64,000 bases of DNA from Mucilaginibacter robiniae. Its GTDB lineage: Bacteria > Bacteroidota > Bacteroidia > Sphingobacteriales > Sphingobacteriaceae. Below are positions 25,362 through 32,693 of this stretch, piece by piece (the first letter of the stretch is position 1; every line of letters starts with the position of its first letter). The translations under genes were made by a program, and so were the position numbers. The notes under the pieces are model-generated. The model saw only the letters and a program-made list of their open reading frames with translations, did no database searches and was not told the DNA's origin. The stretch spans positions 24,031-88,030 of the forward strand of contig NZ_CP051683.1 in the NCBI RefSeq assembly GCF_012849215.1, read 5' to 3'.

Positions 25362-26639
25362 TTAAAGCCTGATTGGAACGTTTATTCTATCACGAGCAAC
25401 ACATATTCCATCTTTTATAATATAACACTCCACATAATGTGGTCCGTTAAATGTACTTGACTCTTTTCTTCGCCCTTGGCCTGCATCCTTTATAATCTGT
25501 CCTCTTATCATATCTTTTTCAATAGCATGCTGACCGACATTTTTTATTTTCCAATATACCTCGTACGGTTTTGGAGCATCACAATCGGCAACAAAAAACG
25601 TCAATGACATTCGACTTTTAATGATCTTTAAGTTTCTAAGTAATACTGTCCTAAATCCAGCTTGACTTACTTCACAATCAATTCTGAGGTTATAAATGAT
25701 ATCAAGCTGGAATTTATCTTCAATAAATTCCTCATTGTTGCGAACGTTATGCGCTTTTTCGAGAACCAGATTCTTATAAGGAAATGCTTTTCCAAAAAGG
25801 GATCTGTACTTACCACATTTATCATCTTCCTCTAAACATTCAATAGCTTCTGTTGCAATTTCAAGTGATTTTTTTACTTTCTTGTTAATGTTAGATTTCT
25901 TATAAACCTTTTGCCTACTGCCTGGTGAGTACCAGTAGCGCCTATCAGGACTAAAGGTTGTCATATAGTTAAACAGGTCTTTAATTAGTTCTGGAAAATG
26001 CGTTAATCCTTCCTGATGATATTCGATGTTGGCAGAAAGAAAATCATAACACCAAGTATCGATCAACAAGCCGCTGATTTTTAAACCAAATTTATTTTTC
26101 CACGCTCTAACTAACCTACATAGCTTTATATAGGTTTCTTCTGATAATGTATTAAGCTCATCACATGCTTCATTTTCTTGTAATGGCTTTACAGTCTTCC
26201 AACATCCACCATTGTTAGCATCAGGATAGGTAAAGGTGTTTCCTTCTTCTAAGAATGCAGGGCAAAGTTCAATCTTAAATCCTATAAATTGTATCACAAC
26301 TACTTGTCCATCTCCACGAACATCTGTTTGAGGATAGGTAGTTAAGATTATATCCTTAACTTTTTGTAAAAGGGCACTTTGCCCATTACCTGAACGTGCA
26401 TCATAGGTATAGTATAAATCCTCTGGTAAAGCAAATATTACATCTAAGTCACTCACCCCCTTAATTGCAGTATTTCTACCAAAACTTCCTATTATGTAGG
26501 AATGATCTGTATCGCTCTCAGAATTGTAAAGGTTCTTGTTTAGCGTTTTAACAATTCTTTTAATTTTTTGAAAAATCGATTCTTCGTTATCAACAATTAA
26601 ATTATTAAAGAACGTTTCGAAAGATGTCTCGATAGCCAT
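25362..26639 (-). CDS. CD-NTase (SMODS) nucleotidyltransferase with AGS-C sensor domain
   Basis: A 425-residue protein with the nucleotidyltransferase signature G51-S52 and D64-x-D66 (GSFGRNT, SDLDVIF); the third acidic residue is E124 (FKIELCPAF), where D is more usual. Residues about 150-300 fit the CD-NTase C-terminal helical lobe. The last 110 residues, with a WKIKNVG-type strand, RGQI, and GPHYVECYIIKDGICVAR-like core, resemble the AGS-C sensor domain. It would make a cyclic or linear oligonucleotide signal in a CBASS-like response. A SLATT gene lies 35 nt upstream on the same strand. Confidence 0.8.
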   Translation of the reverse strand: MAIETSFETFFNNLIVDNEESIFQKIKRIVKTLNKNLYNSESDTDHSYIIGSFGRNTAIKGVSDLDVIFALPEDLYYTYDARSGNGQSALLQKVKDIILTTYPQTDVRGDGQVVVIQFIGFKIELCPAFLEEGNTFTYPDANNGGCWKTVKPLQENEACDELNTLSEETYIKLCRLVRAWKNKFGLKISGLLIDTWCYDFLSANIEYHQEGLTHFPELIKDLFNYMTTFSPDRRYWYSPGSRQKVYKKSNINKKVKKSLEIATEAIECLEEDDKCGKYRSLFGKAFPYKNLVLEKAHNVRNNEEFIEDKFQLDIIYNLRIDCEVSQAGFRTVLLRNLKIIKSRMSLTFFVADCDAPKPYEVYWKIKNVGQHAIEKDMIRGQIIKDAGQGRRKESSTFNGPHYVECYIIKDGICVARDRINVPIRL

Positions 26640-26674
26640 TAGGTGTAATCGGTAAGTTCTAAAGTTAGCTTTAT

Positions 26675-27229
26675 CTATGATCGTCGTAATGTAGCTGGAA
26701 GGAAGCAGTCTATTTCAGCATCCGTAAAGGTGAATTCTTCATTGTTTTTTAAAGCTTTTACTGCCTTCTGATACCCTTTACTTATTGTTTTCGGGGCTCC
26801 ACGATAAGTGCTGACTAAATCAGCGTTTAGTGCGTCTCTAGTTGCCTGTAATTCGTCTATACTCTTGTTCCCAATTTTAATGTCAACTAGGAGTGAAAGA
26901 AATCTTTCTCTAATATCAAGGATATCTAATGCTGACTGTTTATGTTTTTCTGCGATTGCTAGGTAATCGAAATCTTTAGCATATAAGGTCAAAAACAATG
27001 ATGCTGTAGCAAAAACGGCAGCGACAATCTCAAAAGTTTTACCAGTGCCAAATAACACCCCTAAAATACTGGTTGTTGTAAGAGCGGATAAAGCTACTTC
27101 CACAAACTTTAGTCCATCACTTCTATATTTTAAGATATCTGCACATTTCTCATGGGTTTTATGGGCATAAACAACCCTTCCGTAAATTTCTCTTATCTGC
27201 GATTCTAAGGCTTTGTATTCGTCGGTCAT
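26675..27229 (-). CDS. SLATT-domain membrane effector
   Basis: A 184-residue protein from the ATG at 27229 (MTDEYKALESQI); a longer frame to 27319 would translate repeat R5. Two adjacent membrane helices (about residues 38-58 and 62-82) are flanked by helical charged segments, the SLATT arrangement. SLATT proteins pair with CD-NTases and are thought to open the inner membrane when a nucleotide signal binds. It is the first gene of the two-gene unit, beginning about 40 nt from repeat R5. The pairing supports a CBASS-like abortive defence. Signal and pore function are inferred. Confidence 0.78.
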   Translation of the reverse strand: MTDEYKALESQIREIYGRVVYAHKTHEKCADILKYRSDGLKFVEVALSALTTTSILGVLFGTGKTFEIVAAVFATASLFLTLYAKDFDYLAIAEKHKQSALDILDIRERFLSLLVDIKIGNKSIDELQATRDALNADLVSTYRGAPKTISKGYQKAVKALKNNEEFTFTDAEIDCFLPATLRRS

Positions 27230-27268
27230 AATTTGGTATTTAAAGATACTTCTTTTATAAATTAATTG

Positions 27269-27373
27269 ATAACAAAAAAGAAACCGGCACCTAGCTGCAG
27301 GAAGTTCTTTTGCTATCACTTATTTGGGCGAACTGTCCTGATCTGCCGGTGCTCCAACATGAATCTGATTGCA
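27269..27373 (+). repeat. Composite TGCTATCA repeat, copy R5 (units B-C)
   Basis: TGCTATCA at 27311-27318 and the variant TGATTGCA at 27366-27373 frame unit C (CCTGATCTGCCGGTGCTCC). A diverged unit B (CCGGCACCTAGCTGCAGG) precedes it. It ends 2 nt before the stop codon of the minus-strand resolvase and starts about 40 nt from the SLATT start. It forms the second border of the defence block whose other border is R4. Confidence 0.75.
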
Positions 27374-27375
27374 TT

Positions 27376-27933
27376 TTAATTATTGCTGGCTCTGATATAT
27401 CTGTACAAGGTAGGTTTAGCCACTCCTACCATTTCGCAAATCTTATCGACTGATAATTCCTTTTCATTGTAAAGCTTAATGGCTAAGGCTTTCTTATCTG
27501 TATTCAGTTTTTTAGGTCGGCCACCTACTTTGCCCCTCGCTCTGGCCGATGTTAGCCCTGCCTGGGTGCGCTCTTGTATAAGGTTTCTTTCGAACTCCGC
27601 TAATGCACCAAAAATGTGAAATACCAGTTTGCCCGTTGATGTGGTGGTATCAATATTTTCCTGCAAACTTTTGAGGGCAATGCCTTCCTGATCTAACCAC
27701 ATCATCCACTCGAGCAAGTTTTTAAGTGAACGGCCTAATCTGTCCAATCGCCAAACGACTAAAGTATCGCCCTTGCGAAGTACCTCTTTCACTTTTGCCA
27801 ATCCTGGCCGATCGGCAGTAGTGCCGCTAATTTTATCCTTGAAGATTTTTTCGCACCCTGCCTGTTTCAAAGCGTCAGTTTGTAAGTTGGGGTTTTGATC
27901 GAGTGTAGAAACTCTGGCGTATCCGATAAGCAT
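27376..27933 (-). CDS. Serine recombinase, resolvase/invertase family
   Basis: A 185-residue protein from the ATG at 27933 (MLIGYARVSTLDQ); the longer frame to 28086 translates the res-like dyads and is unlikely. S9 (YARVS) is the catalytic serine; VVWRLDRLGRS near residues 63-75 is the conserved arginine block. The C-terminus has a Hin-type helix-turn-helix (GGRPKKL...LYRYI). At this length it is a resolvase or invertase, not a large integrase. Three dyads directly upstream make a res-like site. It may resolve cointegrates or move the arsenic module next to it. Confidence 0.9.
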   Translation of the reverse strand: MLIGYARVSTLDQNPNLQTDALKQAGCEKIFKDKISGTTADRPGLAKVKEVLRKGDTLVVWRLDRLGRSLKNLLEWMMWLDQEGIALKSLQENIDTTTSTGKLVFHIFGALAEFERNLIQERTQAGLTSARARGKVGGRPKKLNTDKKALAIKLYNEKELSVDKICEMVGVAKPTLYRYIRASNN

Positions 27934-27959
27934 TGTTAAATAGTAATAAAACTCGTAAT

Positions 27960-28078
27960 GTAAAGATAAAACTTTACTTTGATTTCGTAACGGAATTTCG
28001 TTACTAACTTTTACAGCTAAAATTCGGTTTTTGTCGTAGTCTTTTAAACAGTAACAAAAACGAACGTTTTCGTTACTG
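27960..28078. other. Res-like recombination site with three dyads
   Basis: Three inverted repeats lie in line upstream of the resolvase: GTAAAG-CTTTAC (27960-27977), GTAACG-CGTTAC (27987-28004), and CAGTAACAAAAACG with CGTTTTCGTTACTG (28049-28078, one mismatch, 2-nt centre). Three subsites in series are typical of a resolvase res site. The right half of the third dyad recurs at 33545-33561. Confidence 0.6.
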
Positions 28079-28132
28079 TAGTTCACGATATATAATTTAT
28101 AAATATTTTACTTGCATAACTAAAACAATCAT

Positions 28133-28147
28133 CGTAATATTGCAATA
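28133..28147. promoter_or_regulatory. ArsR operator, copy 1
   Basis: CGTAATATTGCAATA, built round the palindrome TTGCAATATTGCAA, lies 8 nt before the arsR start codon. A near copy lies after arsR (28505-28519). Auto-regulation by ArsR through this site is expected. Confidence 0.7.
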
Positions 28148-28154
28148 TATAATT

Positions 28155-28484
28155 ATGGGAATTACCAAAACAGAAATATTTACCGAAGAACAAAACAGGT
28201 TAGCTGTGATGCTCAAAGCTATTGCGCACCCTGCCCGTATTGCCATACTCGAGCAGATCATCAAGGCCAATGCCTGTATCTGTGGTGATTTGGTCGAGGA
28301 ACTTGGTTTGGCCCAAGCGACCATTTCACAACACTTAAAAGAACTCAAGAATGCAGGTCTGATTCAAGGCACCATTGAAGGGGTAAGCGTGTGTTACTGT
28401 ATTGAGCCGAAAGCCTGGGCACTGCTGCAAAATCAGTTGAATGGGTTCTTCAACCTGTACGAAATGCCTAAATCCTGCTGCTAA
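28155..28484 (+). CDS. arsR: ArsR-family arsenic-responsive repressor
   Basis: A 109-residue winged-helix repressor. The start is the ATG at 28155 (MGITKTEIF). The HTH region is about residues 45-70 (LVEELGLAQATISQHLKEL). Two cysteines, C41 and C43 (ACICGDL), lie at the place of the As(III)-binding site in the ELCVCDL group. It ends with CC, a further possible thiol pair. It would repress the ars operon and release on arsenite. Matching operators lie on both sides. Firm call. Confidence 0.93.
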   Translation: MGITKTEIFTEEQNRLAVMLKAIAHPARIAILEQIIKANACICGDLVEELGLAQATISQHLKELKNAGLIQGTIEGVSVCYCIEPKAWALLQNQLNGFFNLYEMPKSCC

Positions 28485-28504
28485 AATTTTTTATCTACAA
28501 ACAT

Positions 28505-28519
28505 CGCAATATTGCAATA
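28505..28519. promoter_or_regulatory. ArsR operator, copy 2
   Basis: CGCAATATTGCAATA repeats the upstream operator with one change and lies between arsR and the DUF6428 gene. It would let ArsR also control a second promoter or block read-through for the rest of the operon. Confidence 0.65.
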
Positions 28520-28538
28520 AACCATTAATATAGAAACT

Positions 28539-29096
28539 ATGGAAACTTTAAAATGGCAATCATTCAAAGAACAATTAGAAGCTAACCCAACATTAGACCT
28601 GCAATTTCAATATGCGGAAAACACCTGGGTAGATGCCTCTTACCATATTACCGAAATTAAACAGGCTCCCATTACCTCCGTTGATTGCGGTGGAGTGATG
28701 AACGCCTGGACAGAGGTAATTGTCCAATTGTGGGTGCCTGAGGAAGAACAGCAACTGCGCTCAATGAAAGTACGTAAAGCGTTGTCTATCGTTGAACTTG
28801 TAGAGAAAGCACTTCCGCTTAATCCCCATGCCGTAGTAAAGATTGAATTTGGCAATGCACAATTTGATACCCGACAGATGTTGCCAAAACAACTAATTGC
28901 AGATGGTGAAAACTTGATTGTGGATCTTCGTCCTGATGCCGTTCAGTGTAAGGCGATCACTCGGGGCGGTAGCTGCGGTACGAATGAAAAAGGAGAAGAA
29001 TGCTGCACACCGGTGGTGGAAGTTAAGCCTAAGATTCAACTGAAAAACTTAGTTGCCGAAGCGCCGAGCTGCACTCCCGGTTCTGGTTGCTGCTAA
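28539..29096 (+). CDS. DUF6428-family arsenic-operon protein
   Basis: A 185-residue protein with a conserved block DCGGVMNAWTE and a Cys-rich C-terminal half: GGSCGTNEKGEECCTP and the final SCTPGSGCC. Such clusters could bind arsenite or other thiophilic metals. The family (DUF6428) is repeatedly found in Bacteroidetes ars operons. It follows arsR after the second operator and is followed by the acetyltransferase, sharing a short gap. Role as an arsenic chaperone is inferred from cysteines and place. Confidence 0.7.
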   Translation: METLKWQSFKEQLEANPTLDLQFQYAENTWVDASYHITEIKQAPITSVDCGGVMNAWTEVIVQLWVPEEEQQLRSMKVRKALSIVELVEKALPLNPHAVVKIEFGNAQFDTRQMLPKQLIADGENLIVDLRPDAVQCKAITRGGSCGTNEKGEECCTPVVEVKPKIQLKNLVAEAPSCTPGSGCC

Positions 29097-29112
29097 TCAT
29101 AATCAGGATGTA

Positions 29113-29610
29113 ATGACAAAAATCGAAATATTACAGCCTGCACATTGGCCGGACGTGAGACGGATTTATCTGGAAGGTATCGCCACCGGTCAGGCGACCT
29201 TTCAAACTGATGCTCCCCAGTGGGAAGATTGGGATAAAAGCCATTTATCTGATCTTCGCTATGTGGCACTAACCGATGATGGTAACATGGCCGGTTGGGT
29301 AGCTCTCTCCCCAGTATCCAGCCGTTGCGTTTATGCAGGGGTTGCCGAAGTAAGCGTATATGTGAGCGAGGAGTTCCGGGGCAAAAAGGTAGGCCAAGCG
29401 CTTTTGCAGCACCTGATTACCGAAAGTGAGAAGGCCAACCTGTGGACGCTGCAAGCCGGTATCTTTCCTGAAAACGAGGCAAGCGTAAAGTTGCATGAGA
29501 AACTTGGTTTCCGCATCATCGGCTACCGCGAACGGGTAGCAAAACAGTATGGGGTGTGGCGAAACGTCTACCTCCTGGAACGAAGGAGTAACGCGGTTGG
29601 AATTGATTAA
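29113..29610 (+). CDS. ArsN-like GNAT acetyltransferase
   Basis: A 165-residue GNAT enzyme from the ATG at 29113 (MTKIEILQ); the longer frame to 29053 overlaps the upstream gene. The acetyl-CoA region (EVSVYVSEEFRGKKVGQALL, near residues 84-102) and the NEASVKLHEKLGFR block (about 125-138) match phosphinothricin/arsinothricin-type acetyltransferases (ArsN1) common in ars operons. It may detoxify organoarsenical herbicide-like antibiotics. The ArsN subtype is from family resemblance; substrate specificity is not shown. Confidence 0.78.
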   Translation: MTKIEILQPAHWPDVRRIYLEGIATGQATFQTDAPQWEDWDKSHLSDLRYVALTDDGNMAGWVALSPVSSRCVYAGVAEVSVYVSEEFRGKKVGQALLQHLITESEKANLWTLQAGIFPENEASVKLHEKLGFRIIGYRERVAKQYGVWRNVYLLERRSNAVGID

Positions 29611-29691
29611 TTTACGTAAGAGCAGATACTTTATAATAAGGAATGAAACCTCGTAAGAAGCTTCATTGCCGATAAATACAAATTGAACTTA

Positions 29692-30108
29692 ATGAAGAAT
29701 ATATTAGTGCTGTGTACCGGCAACAGTTGCCGTAGCCAACTAGCCGAAGGATACTTAAGGCATTTTGCAGCTGATAAAGCTGCCGTTTATAGTGCAGGTA
29801 TTGAAACGCATGGCGTGAACCCGAAAGCCATCCAGGTAATGGCCGAAGATCATTTAGATATATCCGGGCATACCTCTAATCATGTGGATGAATACCTTTC
29901 TATCCCCTTCGACTATGTCATTACAGTATGCGATAATGCCAATGAAGCCTGCCCATATTTTCCTGGCAACGTACAACGTTTTCACTACAACTTTCCTGAC
30001 CCTGCCAAAGCTACTGGTACACCCGATGAAGTAATGGAGCAGTTTAGAAAAGTACGGGATATGGTCAAGGTATATGCTGCGGAATTTATCAGTCAGAACT
30101 TACAGTAA
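29692..30108 (+). CDS. arsC: Thioredoxin-coupled arsenate reductase ArsC
   Basis: A 138-residue LMW-PTP-fold enzyme from the ATG at 29692. The P-loop is C8-T-G-N-S-C13-R-S; C8 is the nucleophile, with C80 and C87 (TVCDNANEAC) as the resolving pair, and D103 in FPDP the general acid. This is the thioredoxin-dependent S. aureus-type ArsC. It reduces arsenate to arsenite for export. The TTG at 29683 is a less likely start. A hairpin (30123-30147) follows, before the next gene. Confidence 0.95.
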   Translation: MKNILVLCTGNSCRSQLAEGYLRHFAADKAAVYSAGIETHGVNPKAIQVMAEDHLDISGHTSNHVDEYLSIPFDYVITVCDNANEACPYFPGNVQRFHYNFPDPAKATGTPDEVMEQFRKVRDMVKVYAAEFISQNLQ

Positions 30109-30122
30109 CAAGTATTAGGTTT

Positions 30123-30147
30123 AGCATAGCACTGCTATGCTTTTCTT
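30123..30147 (+). terminator. Terminator-like hairpin after arsC
   Basis: AGCATAGC (30123-30130), loop ACT and GCTATGCT (30134-30141) form an 8-bp stem followed by TTTTCTTT. As the operon continues, it is probably a partial terminator. Confidence 0.65.
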
Positions 30148-30188
30148 TCATATCATTCAATCGTTAAATAGCAATAAACCAATATATC

Positions 30189-30809
30189 ATGAAAAAGCTT
30201 AACTTTATCCTTTTAGCCTGCTTACTGGTGGTAAGCTCGGCCTTTGCACCGGCAGATCAAACCCTTTATCCTGAACTGGCGCAAACCATCAAACAGTTGA
30301 AAAAGAACATGACCTCAATTTCTTACAACAGGCAGGAAGAATTAACCGGTGTGCAGCAAATGGTGATACTGGCACGTCAGCAGAAAAAGCCGGTAGTAAT
30401 TGAATTGCTAAGTTCTGACGGTTTTACAGCCCCGGTTGCCAAGGCCGTGTTTAAAGCAGCACTGCTTAGCTACGGCATTAGTGATATTGAAGTTAAAACC
30501 GTTGGCTCGGCTGCTTCGGAAACCGTCGCGCCGGTGTTAAGCAAAATGGGGTTTAAAGTAAGTACCGATAACGGTTTAACTGCGAAAGTAAATGAACAGG
30601 TCCCACCGCTTACCTTTAGTGCTTCTCCTTCCAGTTCTCAGGCGGTTCATGCCCTGCTACAGGAAGGTACAGAAAGCTTACTGGCCGGCCCCGATAAATA
30701 TGCGGTTAAGTTAAAATACCCTGTTGCTACCGGCAGCGATGAGCAAGCTAGAAAGATTGCTTTAGAAATGACCTTTATTGCCATGAAGATAAAAGATTAT
30801 ACGAATTAA
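30189..30809 (+). CDS. Exported protein with degenerate LMW-phosphatase (arsenate-reductase) fold
   Basis: A 206-residue protein with a signal peptide (residues 1-20, ending SAFA). The mature part reads like the Bacteroidetes arsenate-reductase/protein-tyrosine-phosphatase type (LYPEL...R.E.L...I.EL...) and its end (KYPVATGSDEQARK...) parallels FPDPAKATGTPDEV of ArsC. The P-loop position has LLSSDGFTAP (residues 73-82), with no Cys and no Arg, so catalysis should be absent. A role as exported pseudoenzyme or arsenate binder is inferred. It follows arsC in the operon. Confidence 0.7.
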   Translation: MKKLNFILLACLLVVSSAFAPADQTLYPELAQTIKQLKKNMTSISYNRQEELTGVQQMVILARQQKKPVVIELLSSDGFTAPVAKAVFKAALLSYGISDIEVKTVGSAASETVAPVLSKMGFKVSTDNGLTAKVNEQVPPLTFSASPSSSQAVHALLQEGTESLLAGPDKYAVKLKYPVATGSDEQARKIALEMTFIAMKIKDYTN

Positions 30810-30849
30810 GCGTTTACAATTTACATTTAAACAATAACTATATTTTCCA

Positions 30850-31935
30850 ATGTCAGCTAACAACTGCGCCCCTGTGGCAGAACGAAAAAAATTAGGTTTC
30901 TTAGACCGCTATCTGACCTTATGGATTTTTTTAGCGATGGCGATTGGGGTGGCCCTGGGCTACTTTCTGCCTTCGTCTTCGGGCTTCATCAATTCCTTTT
31001 CCAGCGGTACAACCAATATCCCCTTAGCCATTGGCCTCATACTAATGATGTACCCGCCACTGGCAAAAGTGAAATATGAAAAAATGGGCGAGGTATTCAA
31101 AGATACCAAAGTACTTACCGCCTCTCTGGTACTGAACTGGATTATTGGGCCGGTACTCATGTTTGTTTTAGCCATCACCTTACTACGTGATCACCCTGCC
31201 TACATGGTTGGTCTGATCTTAATAGGTCTTGCCCGTTGCATTGCAATGGTAGTCGTCTGGAACGAACTGGCCGAAGGTAACCGGGAATATGCTGCCGGAC
31301 TGATTGCCCTCAACAGTATTTTTCAGGTATTGCTCTACAGTGTTTATGCCTATCTTTTTATTACCGTTCTGCCTCCGCTGTTTGGTCTGGAAGGCTTGGC
31401 TGTGAATATCACCATTGGCGAGATTGCCAAATCCGTAGGCATATATTTAGGTGTTCCTTTTGCTGCCGGTATCATCAGTCGTTATGCGTTGATCGGCTTA
31501 AAAGGTGAGCAATGGTTTCAATCCAAATATGTGCCGTTTATTTCGCCCATTACCCTGATTGCGCTGCTGTTTACGATCGTGGTCATGTTTAGCTTAAAAG
31601 GTAACCTGATCGTGCAGATTCCTTTCGATGTGGTACGGATTGCTATACCATTGGTAATTTACTTTACCATCATGTTTGTGCTCAGCTTCTTTATCGGCAA
31701 AGGTTTTGGCGCGGATTACAGCCGGAGCACGTCGATTGCCTTTACCGCTACGGGCAACAACTTTGAACTGGCAATTGCAGTTGCTATCGGCGTGTTCGGT
31801 ATCAACTCGGGTGAGGCTTTTGCAGGGGTGATTGGCCCGCTCGTCGAAGTGCCTGCCCTGATTGCACTGGTGAACCTGGCTTTTTATTTCCGCAAAAAAT
31901 ACTATTCCACTCGAACTTTAACGCCTGCTGAATAA
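30850..31935 (+). CDS. acr3: ACR3-family arsenite efflux transporter
   Basis: A 361-residue inner-membrane protein with about ten helices. The conserved GLARCIAMVVVWN block contains C130, the cysteine of ACR3 transporters, and the later GKGFGADYSRSTSIAFTATGNNFELAIAV region (in parts TATGNNFELAIAV) matches the second conserved helix. It exports arsenite using the proton-motive force. The stop overlaps the start of the next gene (TAATG). Firm assignment. Confidence 0.94.
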   Translation: MSANNCAPVAERKKLGFLDRYLTLWIFLAMAIGVALGYFLPSSSGFINSFSSGTTNIPLAIGLILMMYPPLAKVKYEKMGEVFKDTKVLTASLVLNWIIGPVLMFVLAITLLRDHPAYMVGLILIGLARCIAMVVVWNELAEGNREYAAGLIALNSIFQVLLYSVYAYLFITVLPPLFGLEGLAVNITIGEIAKSVGIYLGVPFAAGIISRYALIGLKGEQWFQSKYVPFISPITLIALLFTIVVMFSLKGNLIVQIPFDVVRIAIPLVIYFTIMFVLSFFIGKGFGADYSRSTSIAFTATGNNFELAIAVAIGVFGINSGEAFAGVIGPLVEVPALIALVNLAFYFRKKYYSTRTLTPAE

Positions 31936-32693
31936 TGAAGATTGCTCTTTTTTCTGATATACACGCTAACTTGCCTGCCCTGGAAGCTTTCTTTGCTGAT
32001 TTAGAAAGCCGTAAACCCGATGCTATCTATTGCCTCGGTGATCTGGTGGGATATAACATTTGGCCGAATGAGGTCATTGATGAAATCCGTAAACGCGGTA
32101 TTCCCTGCATCACCGGCAATTATGATTTTGGGATTGGTCGTCATAGCGATGATTGCGGCTGCGCCTACAAAACTGATGAAGAAAAAGCAATGGGTAAAAT
32201 CTCCATCAGCTATACCAACGAGATCGTAAAGAACGAACAACGTGCCTACCTACGTACCCTGCCTTCACATATCCGTTTAGAGTACCAACTCAATAACGAT
32301 AAGCTGAACGTGCTTTTGGTACATGGCAGCCCCCGCAAAGTAAACGAGTATCTGTTTGAGGACAGGGATGAAAAAAGTATGCTTCGCATTATGGAAGGGG
32401 CTGATGCTGACATTTTATGCTTCGGTCATACCCATCAGCCATACCATCGCGTTCTTCGAACAGGTGATACGTACCGTCATGCCATCAATATCGGCAGTGT
32501 GGGCAAGCCGAAAGATAAAGACCCCCGGGGTGGTTACGTGCTGCTGCAGATTAACGAAAACATCTCAGTGAAAGATAAGGACAGCATACAGGTAGAGTTT
32601 ATCCGGTTTAACTATGACATCGAAAAAGCGGCCAAGGCTGTTGAGGACAGCCCTTTGCCGAACGAGTATGCGGATATGTTAAGGAACGGATAA
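31935..32693 (+). CDS. Calcineurin-like metallophosphoesterase, ars-operon type (copy 1)
   Basis: A 252-residue enzyme with D-x-H (FSDIHAN, D8 and H10), GDxVG near 38-43, a GNYD motif (in place of GNHD) followed by a DDCGCAYK segment, then VHGSP and GHTH. These metal ligands mark a binuclear phosphoesterase. The CGC segment suits thiol binding. The start is the ATG overlapping the acr3 stop. Ars-operon phosphoesterases of this kind are known in Bacteroidetes, but the substrate is not established. A second copy follows. Confidence 0.82.
   Translation: MKIALFSDIHANLPALEAFFADLESRKPDAIYCLGDLVGYNIWPNEVIDEIRKRGIPCITGNYDFGIGRHSDDCGCAYKTDEEKAMGKISISYTNEIVKNEQRAYLRTLPSHIRLEYQLNNDKLNVLLVHGSPRKVNEYLFEDRDEKSMLRIMEGADADILCFGHTHQPYHRVLRTGDTYRHAINIGSVGKPKDKDPRGGYVLLQINENISVKDKDSIQVEFIRFNYDIEKAAKAVEDSPLPNEYADMLRNG

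Noticed and set aside
269..27373. CRISPR array based on the repeated TGCTATCA
   Set aside because: The constant part is only about 8 nt, spacers are related to each other rather than unique, copies are dispersed, and no cas gene is seen.
27376..27933. Integrase of the whole conjugative element
   Set aside because: The protein is a small resolvase/invertase without the long C-terminal part of large serine integrases, and no attachment site pair was found.
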